Source: Epiperipatus broadwayi
Taxonomy: Eukaryota > Onychophora > Udeonychophora > Euonychophora > Peripatidae
DNA length: 64,000 nt
Direction: 5' to 3'
Assembly: GCA_028023455.1 (NCBI GenBank)
Contig: JAQFVV010006203.1
Location: forward strand, 14,608,348 to 14,672,347
Shown here one piece after another: positions 24,041-36,014 of the stretch; within the stretch, counting starts at the first letter, position 1; each line of letters starts with the position of its first letter. Below the pieces are notes generated by a model. The model was given only the letters and a program-made list of their open reading frames with translations. It searched no databases and was not told the origin of the DNA. A program made the position numbers and the translations under genes.

Positions 24041-24507
24041 TAATTTTATTTAAATCAGAACCCGAATGAAACAATATTTTTTTCTCCATAACTGAGAATT
24101 CCCATTTTTTTTTTTTTTTTAGTGTGCTAACTGGAATCATAGCCAAGTAATTAGCCATTCAATTATTGATCAGAAATGGGTGTTTTCCTAGTGCTCCCTA
24201 AAGAATAAAACACGAAATAAAAACTACTAAACCCTTATTACTTGGCAGTTGACTAGTTTTGAGAATATATTTTTCTTTGCTATTTTTCTGTGAGAAGATG
24301 AGGGGTTGAGAGGGGAGAAGTTTTTGGCCTGCGTTTGAACTATTTAACTATTTTTTATGTTATGTAATATTACCATATATATATATATATTTAATATTCA
24401 AATTTGTAAATGAGTGTATTGTTAACAAATACAAATTCACAATAATCTATTTTTATTAAATATTGGAAATACAGGCACTCTTCGCATACCTGGAGCCTAA
24501 TTGTAAA

Positions 24508-24754
24508 TATAGGGGATTTGAACTCAGATTTTCAAACACCCTTCAACTATCCATACTATCTCCATACCACTGATACACATACATGTAGAAAAGATAAATA
24601 ATCACCAATAGCGTATTATTAGCATGAAATATGTACATTGGTGATTATTTATCTTTTCTACATGTATGTGATCATGTGTATCAGTGGTATGAAATAGTAT
24701 GAATAGTTGAAGGGTGCTTGAAAGTCTGAGTTCAAATCCCCATATATTTACTAT
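24508..24754. mobile_element. HHR-B inverted pair (palindrome)
   Basis: Two HHR-B units head to head: 24508-24609 (minus) and 24637-24754 (plus). Each carries the B-box-like GAGTTCAAATCC or TTGAACTC complement, the GGTATGARATAGT head and ATTGGTGATTATTTATC. The minus unit starts next to the predicted hammerhead cleavage position; the plus unit retains AGCATGAAATATGTACATTGG, the last part of the ribozyme. Confidence 0.7.
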
Positions 24755-24759
24755 TTTCA

Positions 24760-26240
24760 TTAAATGCATAAATGATTACATTGTTCTTTATTAGATTAAA
24801 ATTATTACATTTTATCTAATCTTAAGCATAGACTTTAAATTTAATGAAGTTCAAACATGTCTTTTCGGTGACTATAAAAATTGGGCCCAAACGTAAAAGA
24901 CTTAAAATGCTTCCCCATCAATGTAAATTAAAATTTTTAATTATTTATTTTCCAGAACAAGTTAGTAAACGTGCCAGATTTAAAAGTTTACTTTTTTCAT
25001 GTCCATTATTTTTAATTTGCTACAAAAAAAAAAAAGAAAAATTCTTTCAATGCATCTCTTCCACTGTTACAAAAATGTGAAAAACAATAAGAAATTGATA
25101 TATACTATATGTCATTAAATTCATTTTTCAAGCATCTGATACTTAGTAATTAATAATTTTAAACATTATTTAATAGATCTTTTTTTTTTTATCAAATTAT
25201 TTTGAGAGAAGATTATAATTACAATTATAGTTTTTAATAGATTAAGAATTACGAAAATATCACTGAAAATGTCGTGGATTACGATTTTTGTTTTTCAAAT
25301 CTACGAATACCATTCTTTGTGGCGCTACAATCATTGCTTTCTCTTACGTTTTGATAGCTATGTTATTATATTTTTTTACTTATCTTCCTTTTTTTTCTTT
25401 CTATTTTTCTATTCATATCTAGAATTTATTTCCAATAACACATTATTCTTACATTTCAAACATATAGCTTTAAACCAGGAAAAAGAAAGCTCTTACAATA
25501 ATTACCAAGATACATTTCAAGAAAGTCAATTGGGAAAGCTATTCAAACAAAATTATGTGACATTTATAGATCTATGCGAGGATATACCCAACGAAAGAGA
25601 TCTGATTGGTTAAAATGTAACTGGAGAACTATTCTGGATTTTTTTTCTAGTGGATACAGTGGTTAATTATAAATATATATGTATATTATTTAGATCATCA
25701 TATATCTACAATGTTTGTTACTTAATAAAATTTATGCCAGTTATATAATTACAATATACAGTTATATTTATGTTACGGCTTGAGAGTAAATTAAAAGAGC
25801 AAGCTACTTAAAAAAAATATTTAAAATTTAAATCATAAAAAATATATTAGTTTTTACTCGCCCTTTTTATTTTTTAAAAAGTCAATATTCGCTCAAACAA
25901 ATTTTCAATGTAGTGAATAAAGAAATTATTTACAAATAATTTCTTTTTAATCGGAAATAATACTTTTGCTTTTTAATATTTCAATCCTTTCTTAATTTTT
26001 CACTTTTATTTAGGACAAGTTCAACATTTTCATAGTTACATTTAACATTGACATACTCTTTACGGCACACCTTTTAGCTAATTCCTTTTATTAAACCTCA
26101 ACTTTTTCAAAAATAATACATAGCTCCAGGCAAACTTTTATTGAAGTTAGTCATTAAATTACGAGGTCTGTGGAACAGTATAAATACTCTTTTTGCTCTT
26201 TGATGCTAAACATTATTGTTTTTTTTTATTTTAATATTAT
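24760..26240. other. Repeat-poor island
   Basis: No copy of the dispersed families is seen. A frame at 25269-25613 ends in an acidic, gene-like segment (NNYQDTFQESQLGKLF and FIDLCEDIPNERD, 25490-25605), preceded at 25468 by a possible acceptor ACATATAG. No homologue recognised. Confidence 0.3.
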
Positions 26241-26246
26241 CATTAG

Positions 26247-26308
26247 CGGAGCTGCGAAACGAAAGGAGTTAAAACATTTCAGAACTTGGGATATTGTAGC
26301 AATTGAAC
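26247..26308 (+). CDS. Candidate internal exon, unknown protein
   Basis: 62 nt between a pyrimidine-rich acceptor (TTATCATTAG at 26237-26246) and a consensus donor GTAAGT at 26309. Only one frame is open; it gives a charged peptide starting GAAKRKELKHF and ending WDIVAIE. The phases would be 2 at the start and 1 at the end. GC content is far above its surroundings. Function unknown, and a chance hit is possible. Confidence 0.25.
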
Positions 26309-26454
26309 GTAAGTCAATTTATTTATTTCTTTTTAAGTCGGAATTACTAAAATTATATATATAAATTGAATCTTTAAATTTTATTGTTTTAAAGTCGAAA
26401 ATAAAAATAGAAAAGCTGAAGTAAAATAATTTAATTTTTTATTTTCATATTAAC

Positions 26455-26545
26455 GGTATGAATATCCTCTAGTTACAAGAGTAGTGTAGTGCTTCTACCT
26501 GTCGTGTCTGCGGCATGGGTTCGAATTCGTGGATTTTTTTCAAAT
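26455..26545 (+). repeat. tRNA-derived SINE fragment
   Basis: AGTAGTGTAGTGCTTCTACC then GGTTCGAATTC (26518-26528), a perfect B box, followed by GTGGATTTTTTT. It cannot form a full tRNA, so it is a SINE head and not a tRNA gene. Confidence 0.55.
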
Positions 26546-27289
26546 AGCCGGTCCATAATCAATACAGTTAACCCTCAAATATTATATAGCAAATAGATAA
26601 TCACCTATTTTTAGTTAAATAATATACAAGGAGGGGAGAAGATTTAAAACTTCTCCATCGGTAATTGACGAGTCGGATCTTTGCTCTTGCAATAGATTAA
26701 TTAGTTGTAAAGGAAGTGTTCACTTCAATTTGCGATAAAAAGTAGTAAGAAATTGTAACTAATTTTTTAATAAAAAATTTTTTTAAGCTACTAAGGTGCA
26801 GAATAATTAATTTTACAGCGGCTAACCAATTAGACAACTTTAAATTTACGCTACTGCTCTAATTAAAAATATTTTAGGAATGACTAACAATGACAGATTA
26901 ACATTGAAATTGATTAAGTTATGTCTTTTGTTGAGCGCATATACGATCTGTATTTGGAGTAAAAATTTATCAAACAAATTGTTACTAATGTAAATAATAT
27001 ATATGTATGAAAACTTTTTTTCTTTTAGCAATGCTTGTATATATAGATCAAATCGTAGAGAAGAAGTATGCATATTAAAGATGTTAATCTGTAGATTAAT
27101 GGGTAGATTTGTTAAAAAAAAAAAAATTTAAGACTGGTATTTCTAATGACTATACTCTTGTGGTTACCATACAGAGAGCAAAATGCAAATCCATTTGTTT
27201 CTATTGCTTGACTAGACACGTTGTGATAGCAAAAAAAATCATAATCAGTATATGTAAATAAAAATAATTTATCTACATAAATTGAAACC

Positions 27290-27365
27290 TTGAGCAGTTA
27301 GCTCAATACAAGAGTGGTTGGCTGCAGAGCTAAATGGTTCAGGAATTATACTCCTTTATTTGAGG
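27290..27365 (+). repeat. Diverged tRNA-like SINE head
   Basis: GTTAGCTCAATACAAGAGTG, GGCTGCAGAGC and GGTTCAGGAATTATACTCC follow tRNA order (A box, anticodon arm, degraded B box). Confidence 0.4.
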
Positions 27366-27692
27366 AAAATTATTTTTTTAACCTAGCTAATTAACTTTAG
27401 TATTATGATCAGAACAAATTTTTCTTGTTCTCAAACATCACTTAATTAATTTCTCAAAGAACTGACCACGGCATAAAAATATTCTGCACATTTATTAAAA
27501 TTGTCAGCACAATAGAGTTTTACAATTTTTTCTTAGTAGTTATTTATTATAAGAACGGTTAAAAAGCAGATTTATTTGAAAAAATGCTGATCATTAAAAT
27601 AAAATCAAAACTTTTTGGGAGTCTGATTATATAATGAATGTTTTCTGAATTGTTTAATGTATTTTAATGAATCATTATTTAAATAATAAAGT

Positions 27693-28711
27693 CATCATCA
27701 TCAACCATTATCAATCCACTGCAGGATGAAGGTCTCTCCAAGTTTAATCCATCTTCTCCGATCTTTAGCTTCTCTTTTCCACAACACCCCTGCACATTTT
27801 CTTATTTCATCCATCCATCTCACATATGGTCTCTTTCTGGGTCTTTTACAATCTCTTGGAATCCAGTTTAAAATTTCAATTGTCCATTTATTATCATTTC
27901 TTCTAGCAATATGTCCAGCCCAACTCCATTTCAATCTTTTAATTTTTTCAATAAGGTCAGTAACACCTGTTTGTTGTCTTACCCATACATTGCGTTTTCG
28001 ATCTCTTCTTGTTACTCCCAACATACATCTCTCCATACTCCTTTGAGTGGTCTGAAGTCTCTGTATTGCTCTTCTATTAAGTGTCCAAGTCTCAGATCCA
28101 TAAGTAAGAACTGGTAAAACACATTTGTTAAAAACCATTCTTTTCAAACACATAGGCATATTTCCTTTTAGTATCAAGTTATTTCTACCAAAAGCACTCC
28201 AACCAAGTTTAATTCTATGATTAATTTTCTCCATTATGTTTCCATCTGTATTAATAATCTGACCTAGGTATTTGTAACTGTTAACTTCTTCTAATTCTTC
28301 ATAATCAATCTTTATTTTCATATTTTGAGCAAATCGATTAAACATTACTTTAGTCTTTTTAACATTTATCTTTAGTCCTACTTTTCTACTTTCATCTGCT
28401 AACTCCTGCAACATTTCCTGCAGCTCTGAAGCATTATTTGCAAAAACAACTACATCATCTGCAAAATCTAAATGACTTAAATACTCTCCATTTACTTTCA
28501 TTCCTTTAGTTTCCCATTTTAATCCACAAAATACTTCTTGCAGCACTGTTGTAAAAAGTTTTGGAGATATGGAGTCACCTTGCCTTACACCTTTCTCAAT
28601 GTTGATTTTTCCGGTATCATTATGTAATCTAATTGTTGCTGTTGCATTTTTATAAATATTCTTTAAAATATGACAATATCCTGGATCTATACCTTGATGA
28701 TCCAATACTTT
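27693..28711 (-). mobile_element. RTE-type LINE, recent 5'-truncated insertion
   Basis: 1019 bp in minus orientation, ending in a (GAT)n tail (GATGATGATGA at 27693-27703), the short-repeat 3' end typical of RTE elements. An exact 11-bp duplication, AATAATAAAGT, lies at 27682-27692 and 28712-28722. The 5' truncation falls inside the reverse transcriptase domain. The frame is still open throughout, so the insertion is young compared with the decayed relatives at 37540, 47262 and 54975. Confidence 0.85.
27701..28711 (-). pseudogene. RTE reverse transcriptase, C-terminal part
   Basis: The open frame (342 codons counted from an upstream ATG at 28729) lacks the endonuclease and the first RT motifs. 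Its first residues come from flanking DNA. Visible blocks are GVRQGDSISPKLF (about residues 47-59, motif B), FADDVVVF (89-96, motif C with both catalytic Asp), LKINVKKTKVM (119-129), YLGQIIN (154-160), WAGHIARR (270-277), NWIPRDC (288-294) and RWMDEI (304-309). The stop codon lies in the GAT repeat, so the 3' UTR is almost absent. It encodes no complete enzyme. The family copies its own RNA at the insertion site by target-primed reverse transcription. Confidence 0.85.
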
Positions 28712-29769
28712 AATAATAAAGTAATCCATTGTATATATTTGTATATGACTTTTAATGATAAACTACTTTATATCGCTTAAACCTATTTTAGTTAGTGGAA
28801 CATACAACATATTTAATGCATGCATACATACACACATACATGTATATTTAGCAAACATTCATAAATAGATAGGACCATTTCAACTCCAAAAAAAAAAAAA
28901 AAAGGGAAGGAAATAAAAAGCTCTAAAAATGAATTTTGTAGTGACTATATAAACAAATTATGAACTACAAATACATCCACATATAGAACATGCTAGTTTA
29001 TTTTTTTATTTGATATTTTGCAATGCTGTCCTTTAATTTCTTTGGCAGACAACTTTTCTCTATGAAATATTTCAATACCATGTCTAATTGTGGCTGTCCA
29101 ATGTATTCTATTTGCCAATGGAAACAATACCATACCTTTAAAAATGTTTTTTGTGATAATTCTTATAATGTAGACAGGATTTACCTCGCTCTCAAAAACT
29201 ATGCTCAAGTTTACTGTAAAACATTCTTTTAGAAAGTCTTGCACAATTTATTTGTTTTACATGTCCAACTCAATGAAGATGTGATTTTACAGTAACAGAT
29301 TCCATAGTATCATATCAAGTTGATTGGTTTTATGACATTGCCATTGAAATTTTTAAAATGTTAAGGATCTTTCTTAAATGAAACTTTTCTAATATCTTTA
29401 TATTGTGTCCACCTGCATTCAAATTCTCTTGAAATGTTAGATTTCCATATTTCTACTCAGTATATTTTGAAACCAATTAGAAACTTTTTATGAATGTATG
29501 TAATATTAATCATGTGATAATAGTATAATAAATAACTGAAATTTCTATAAAATCATAACATAACTTTCCCAGGACCTTGTGTTTAATATATATATAAAAT
29601 ACATATTTTGCGGGTTCATCCGTGTTAAAAACTTTTAATTGGTCACACAAGCCATCCACAGAGTTATATATATATCCAGGACAAAGCATCAATGTATTGA
29701 ACAGAATGAGTGCTACCATAGAAACATTCACTAAAACTTTCAAAAGCTTTAATTAAACTTCATTTTAAA

Positions 29770-30203
29770 AAAATCACTTTTAATTTTTTTTTACCAACAG
29801 TTGAATTGTTTTTATATACATAAAGAATGAATTTGGCTAACACATTCTCAGTTGATTATAAGAAATTCAAACAATGCTAAGATCTAATTTACAGTTAAAA
29901 CTTTTAAGAATATTAAAAGGATTTGAAAGATAAAAATATATTGATAATATTTATATTTAAACTAATCACAGTCTGATTAGAATGAGCAATTCAAATTCAT
30001 TATTTTTTATATAAAATTACTGTTGACTTTCATTTTTTTTTGCCAACAATTGAATTGTTTTTATATACGTAAAGAATAAATTTGACTAATTCATTCTTGG
30101 TTGATTATAAGAAGTTCAAATAATGCTAAGATCTAATTTACAGTTAAAACTTTTAAGAATGTTAAAAGGATTTTGAAGATAAAAATATATTGATAATATA
30201 ATC
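29770..30203 (+). repeat. 249-bp-period tandem duplication
   Basis: Segment 29770-29955 recurs at 30019-30203 with roughly 90% identity (shared phrases CAATGCTAAGATCTAATTTA-like and CAGTTAAAACTTTTAAGAAT). Origin unknown. A small hairpin follows at 30321-30349 (GAAGTGTGA/TCACACTTC). Confidence 0.8.
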
Positions 30204-30585
30204 TCTGATTTACAGATAAAAGAGTTTCAGATTTTTCTAGATGTGTGTAATATATATACATTAGGTGCTATTATGTAAAAATTGTTGTGGCAAGTGAAAT
30301 AAAAACATTATAAAAAAAGAAGTGTGATTCTGTTAAAGTCACACTTCATCACTGATATATATATATATATATATATGTACACTAAATCATAAGTATCAAC
30401 AGGTAACTGGTTATTATATGTAAATTACATCATCATAGCCTTCATGCTTAAAGAAATTAATAATATATATGAACAATCTACTATCAAGGCAATTTAACAA
30501 TCCACTGCCTATTATATTGTCTTGACAACAGATTGTTAATAGTCTACTAATTTGTTTAAACATGAGTTCTGTAGTGATGTAATTT

Positions 30586-30813
30586 ATATATATAATTCTT
30601 TTGCCTACATACATGCATATGCTATATGAAGTAGTTTTTATTTCATTTATTAATTTAGTTGAATGCACTTTCAATTGTGAGCACCATAATCATAGTTCTT
30701 ATTATGGTTCTTATCTGGTTATGGCACTCACCAATGAAAGTGCATTCAGCTAAATTAAGAAAAGAAATAACTGCTTTATAAAGAATATGCATGTATGCAA
30801 AATAATTACATAT
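30586..30813. repeat. Fold-back element, approx. 100-bp arms
   Basis: Left arm 30586-30689 and right arm 30718-30813 pair with moderate divergence. Shared blocks include GAATGCACTTTCAATTGTGAG against GAATGCACTTTCATTGGTGAG (complement). The loop is 28 nt. No homology to the hammerhead families. Confidence 0.8.
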
Positions 30814-30909
30814 ACAAGCAAAGGGAAAAATTAATATTATATGTATGAGGGGACCCAAAAATAGCCAGAATTTTATAATAAAAAATTGTTTATTTTTAAT
30901 TGTTATAAA

Positions 30910-31395
30910 TTTAATCTCTTTTAAATTACTATTCATTTGATGCAATACACTAGTCTACATGTGTTTTTCATTTTACAAAGTAATTTGGAAATACTTGCAA
31001 AGTGATGCCTTTTAATGTCTCTGTCATTTTCCCCACCACTTCTAAGTCCGCAAAAAAAAAAAAAGGAACAATTTTTCATTTGAGAGATTTAAAAAAAATC
31101 ACAGAAAGTGAGATGGAGTGACTATGGCTGATAGGTAAGCTGGGGTCATGCTGAATTTAATTAAAAAGTGTTTCATACTCATGGCCTTGAGAGATGGCAC
31201 TTTGTTGGATTGGAGTTTGAACACTTTTCTTTCCCATAAAATGGAATGCTTACATTTTACTGGATTATGTAAAGGTTTCAGAACTTGCAGATAAAATACC
31301 TGATCATTACAAACTAAATCTGAGAGAAAAATGTAGTTTACATAAAAGCTTTTTAGGGACATGATAAATTTAACATCTTTAATTAAACCGCTCAT
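30910..31395 (-). pseudogene. mariner transposase remnant
   Basis: Near 31120 the frames give QP, stop, SLHLTFCDFF, matching HPPYSPDLAPCDFF around the third catalytic Asp. Near 30920-30955 they give CIASNE, two stops, FKRD, matching the WxxCIASxGxYFEGD block at the C terminus. Several stops and shifts. Confidence 0.65.
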
Positions 31396-31409
31396 GAACT
31401 TGTGTTTTT

Positions 31410-31514
31410 GTCAAGCATTGGTGGTCGAGAGGTCAGCGACAGCTGCTTTACAAGCAGATGTCCTGGGTTAGTGGGTTCACTTCCTGGCTGATGCTATGAC
31501 ACATGAGAAAAAAA
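31410..31514 (+). repeat. tRNA-Val-like SINE
   Basis: 105 bp starting GTCAAGCATTGGTGGTCGAG (A box), then GCTGCTTTACAAGCAG (a near-exact tRNA-Val TAC anticodon arm) and GGGTTCACTTCC (B box, 31473-31484). It ends in TGACACATGAG and an A tail. Exact 13-bp duplication AACTTGTGTTTTT at 31397-31409 and 31515-31527. It sits inside the mariner element and is therefore younger. Confidence 0.88.
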
Positions 31515-31847
31515 AACTTGTGTTTTTATGAGATCAGCTTGCTTATAATCTGTTTCAAACATTACAACTGTTTTCCTTGCCATTCTCTGTAAATGAAAAC
31601 AGAATTTCACATTGTTTGATTTTTTCAGTCATTATAAAAAAAAATCAACAAAAACGTGAAATACACTTTACAAAAATGTGTTACGAGGCCCTACAATATC
31701 ACACAGTGGATGTCACATGACAGATTGATGCAGGATTTCTGTATAAAGTATATAATAGCAGAAGTATATAATACAATAGGCATGCAAACCAGAGAACAAT
31801 TCCACTTATTTTTGAGTCCCCCTTTGTTTATAATAAATAATACCTAT

Positions 31848-31897
31848 GCAAACTAATTACATATACAAGTGAAGGGAAACATTAATATTATATATAT
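31848..31897 (+). repeat. Direct repeat flanking the mariner element
   Basis: Matches 30795-30845 (shared phrase TAATTACATATACAAG and AAGGGAAAMATTAATATTAT). The mariner therefore lies between two 50-bp direct copies, possibly from a local duplication or a recombination event. Confidence 0.7.
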
Positions 31898-32184
31898 AAT
31901 AAACAGCAATTCTTTGGAATTAACCATATAAAATACTAAAAGATATAAGTGTACCAATGTGTCTTGCAAAATAATATTTGCTTTTGACTGGATAATGATA
32001 TTATGTAATCAATGCAAAGGTGTAAAAAATTATAAAAGTTTATTTAAATTAGGAATCACAAAAAGAAATAGCGCATGTAAAATTACAGAACAAAATCAAT
32101 CAAATTAAGAATAAAAAAATTAAATAAAAAGTGAGTATTAAGCTAAAGCTAGTGAGGATCAATTGGTGTGATTTCAATTTAGCT

Positions 32185-32305
32185 GATGGTTTTTGGTAAT
32201 TATTTATCTTTTCAACATGTATGTGATCAAGGGTGTCAGCAGTATAAGATAGTGTGGATAGTTGAGGGTCATGTGAAAGTCTGAGTTCAAACCCCCTATA
32301 TATTA
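32185..32305 (+). repeat. HHR-B monomer
   Basis: Starts TTGGTAATTATTTATCTTTT at the position of the predicted ribozyme cleavage product. It continues with CATGTATGTGATC, AGTATAAGATAGTGTGGATAG and AGTCTGAGTTCAAACCCCC (B box), then TA repeats. No ribozyme core is attached. Confidence 0.7.
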
Positions 32306-32999
32306 CATATTGGAGTGCAGGTATGAAAAAGTCTGAACTGTAGAAAAAATTCATATATTAATTTGTGTAAAGAAACTTTTCCATATAGATAATAGTTTGG
32401 CTATTTCATTTATTAATATAATTTAATCTCTAAATTCCATGGCATCCTTAAATATTTTTTGATAATGCTTATCATATATGGATAGAACTAGTTTGGGAGA
32501 AAATTATGAAATGGTCAGTGTCTACAATATAGAAGCAAATGCTGATAATTACGAATAATGCTTTATTATATTACTAACTCATCTCTCCTATTACTGATGC
32601 AACTTTCATTCATTTTTATATAGAAGATCAGCATATTTTGCAGGGAATGATTATCATATAAATAAATATCTTCAAACCAAAGTCCTAACCAGATGTGCAA
32701 TCATCATCCATGAATATTTAGAAAAGCCATAGAGATTTTGAAGAGACTATATTGTATTAATAAACATAATGAAACACTCAAACTACCATCTATATGAAAA
32801 AGTTTATAAAAATGAATAAAAACTTGAAATAAATTTAAATCTGACCAATTGGGTTTGACTAGCTCAATGTTTGATCCTGATTCATTAATCAACTTTTTGT
32901 TAATTTAATTGGAAAAAGTTTATGATCTTCATTTGTTCTACTATTTTTTCCTTCTCATAAGAACTTTATTACTTAGATAAATGGTTACATTAGTACAAT

Positions 33000-34740
33000 A
33001 GTGAAAGCAATACAGTTAACAGCAAAGCTGGGATGAGGATCACGCAACTAGTATTGCAGTTATGAACAACTAACTGTACAGCTCAAGCATCATAAATGAA
33101 AATCTGCAATGGAAAGGTCCCATGTAGTCTTAAAGATCAATAAAGGAGTAATTTTTTGTCTCTATCATGGATAGTCTAAGCTTTGATATGAATAATTGAC
33201 AGGGATTATCAATGTTAAGATTAAAGATGAGCATACATCTTATGGAACAATATGCAAGAGTAAGAAAATGGAAATCCTAATAAATAGAAACACACCATTG
33301 CCAATACTACTAGCCAGGGTAGTGAGAGTAGGCTTCTGGCTTATATAGATGGAGGCTATAATGTCTATAACATTGAAGTGAGGTACAATGACAGAAAACA
33401 TGCAACATGGTCATCATCCCTATGGAATAAAGGGCTGATCTGGCTTATGCAAAATGGCTTGTAGAAAGAGCATTTAGGTTTATCTTGATCACAAAATCTA
33501 AATATTTGGATTCCAGATGCCATTGCTTGAATTTTTAAAAATGGTATGATTAGAGAAGGATAAAATAAAAGAATAAGGAGGAGTATCATTATTAAAAAGA
33601 TGATATGCCTCCCAAAAGTTAATTTTTTGAGAATTTGATTGATACCGAATAGGTATAATGGTAAATTTTGAGATGTGCTCTAATAGATATGACAACCAGC
33701 TCTTCTCAGGAGGAGAATGGGTGTCCATAGGTGAAATAGCAATGAAGCATAATGCATCAGGGAACCGAGGAAAAATTTTTAGGATGGTATTATAGGCACA
33801 TTATAATTAGAATGTTGCAATGGAGTGAAGAGAAAGTCCATTGAGTTTCACACACTTCTGAAAGTTTCTGAGGCTAATAGCTACATTCCTGCCCTTCCAG
33901 AAAAGTTTTGAGCATAAAGTGTTTATTTTCCTAATAAATTCTCATGAGAAATTAATGACCAGCATGAAATAAGAAATCCTTGGAAATACAAGGTTGTTAA
34001 GAAGCAAGATCTTTGCAAATAGAAACATATAGACTTTTGATAATGAAGATGTGATCTTCTGAATAGAGAGGAGAAGTGATTCTTAAATGTTTTTTTCATT
34101 GCTGAGGGGGAGTTAAAGATCGGAAAACCCAAAAATTTTGAGGGTTTGGCAGAAAATAGTTAGGTGATAGTGTTTCCGGAAGATAACTTCCATGCCGAGA
34201 ATTTGCCCATGTTGAAAGTCAACCCAGACTTGGAGGAAAAGATCTGCAGAATTTCAATAAGTTTGGGTATTAGCTTTTGGAAAGGGAGAAAAACAGCCAG
34301 GTCATCCATGAAAGAGATATGAGGGATTGATTTCTTAAGTGCTGAGATGTATATACCGGCAAGATTCTGCTTGAATTTAATTAATAATGGATTAATATAA
34401 ATTATAAAAAGCAGGGCACTAACCTGTGGAATGAAAGTTGTAGGGAAGAAAGAGGAAGCAGTCCTCCCATTTAGGGAGATGAAAATGCCCCTATTATTGA
34501 GGAGATTATCTATTATATTGATAATGCCAGATGTGATGTCAAACTTGCCAAGTAGGTTGAGGAGACAATGGGTCTGAATGGAGTCAATGGCTCCAGCAAT
34601 GTCCAGCTGGATGACCTCCGGTTTAGATTGTCTAAAGATTCTATTATAGTCTACAATCATTTGTTCTACTTTGTTCTGCAATTTCGCAGTTTCTGCAAAT
34701 CTTTCTATCTTCATTTAAACAATCTTTTATAAACTGTTTA
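33000..34740 (-). pseudogene. L1/Tx1-like LINE reverse transcriptase remnant
   Basis: The largest open piece (34160-34714) carries LDIAGAIDSI (motif A, normally DxxKAFDS), RTASSFFPTTFIPQVSALLF (motif B region with the usual RQG changed to PQV), ISFMDDLAVF (motif C, MDD in place of ADD) and SGLTFNMGKFSAW (motif D). Shifted frames down to about 33365 look like the following thumb and C-terminal region. The style LxFxIYxNPLL with SGLxxN fits L1/Tx1-related LINEs, but the clade is uncertain. The unusual MDD may be decay or a lineage trait. Confidence 0.65.
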
Positions 34741-34834
34741 TTATTAACTAGGCAAGCCCCTATTGAAAAATGCAGGGTTAGCATTCTTTAAATTTTTATT
34801 TTATTTTCTAAATTAAAAAGTTAACTACTCATTT

Positions 34835-34960
34835 ATCAACTATTCATTGGATGGTCAGCCACATGAAAAAAATTCTAAGCTTGTTAATAATCGGAAATCA
34901 ACTTTATATGACTTTGATTCAAATCTTAGATCATGGACATAACTTGCATGTACTCTATAT
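34835..34960 (+). repeat. R4 copy
   Basis: TTTGATTCAAATCTTAGATC and CATGGACATAAC match the R4 core. Confidence 0.35.
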
Positions 34961-35368
34961 ATAAAAGATTAGATCAATTTAATCTTATATATTATAGTAT
35001 TCAGACAATTGAACTGCCCATATGTATATTATAAAGTGAAATTAAGGATGAGAACACAGCATTCACTTATGTACAATAATGCATAAACCAATTCTACAAA
35101 TGTAACCATGTTCTATTATGATAAAAAAGAAGAAGAAAGAAACATGAAACATTGGTTTGATTCGGTATTGTTGGGATAGTGTGAAGAAAGGAATAATAAG
35201 TATGATTCTAATATATTGAAAGAATGTTAGATTCTAAAATTCATTCTAAAATATAGTCTCTGTCATCAAATCTTTAAATGTACGCATAGTATTATCTGTA
35301 GTAGATGAGATGTAGGCGTGCATATGTATATATCTTTAATATATATTATAATTAGCAAATTTATATAC

Positions 35369-35404
35369 AAATATTGAAATTATAATGTTATAATTTCAAT
35401 ATTT
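35369..35404. repeat. Perfect 17-bp palindrome
   Basis: AAATATTGAAATTATAA and its exact complement are separated by TG. Could form a cruciform; no known function. Confidence 0.9.
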
Positions 35405-36014
35405 ATATTTCATTATATGTATATATAATATTTCATTTAAAGGTCCATGATAATTTTAATACGTGTGTGTTTTATATTCGTATGCTATCAGATTAATAAT
35501 ATCCATAGGAATAAACTACAAGAAGTTAATTATATCTAATGACTTAATATTGTATATATTCAAATCAGGATATTATGTAGTTGATAGGATGTGTATTTGT
35601 ACTTATTTTATAAATACAGTACACGTATATTCGGTATCTGGTGCCACCTGACATTTCAATACAATGTCAACCAACTATTTCACTAATCGAAAGTCACTGT
35701 TATTTAGAATAAAAATATTGCTTAAAGCTATATGACCTACATAAGTATTTGTAACTGAATAAAAGTAGGACAAATTTTGTTTTTCAAGTAGGATTTTTCC
35801 GAAGATTTAATTTTTTTTATTATAAATTACTTTATTGTGTTTTTGTTCTGTTAATCTCTATTTTAAAAGGAATAATAAATATCCGGATCTGGAAAGTAAA
35901 TTATTGGCAGAGTGAGTTAATTACTTCATTATTTATATTGCAACACATTCTGAAGTCTTTTAAAACTAAATTAAATATATCTAAATAACAAATGATTACA
36001 AATTGCCACACAAA

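Larger units (their letters stand above)
30846..31826 (-). mobile_element. mariner element, decayed
   Basis: The ends AGGGGACCCAAAAATAGCCAG (left) and, as complement, AGGGGGACTCAAAAATAAGTGG (right) are imperfect inverted repeats with a TA at the left border. Minus-strand fragments match mariner transposase. A SINE (31410-31514) is inserted in it. The interior is about 980 bp long, shorter than the usual 1.3 kb even with the SINE, so parts are deleted. Confidence 0.75.

Noticed and set aside
26455-26545. Functional tRNA gene
   Set aside because: The B box is good but no acceptor stem or cloverleaf can be formed; it is a SINE head.
31410-31514. Functional tRNA-Val gene
   Set aside because: Target duplications and an A tail show a SINE; the arms do not close into a tRNA.
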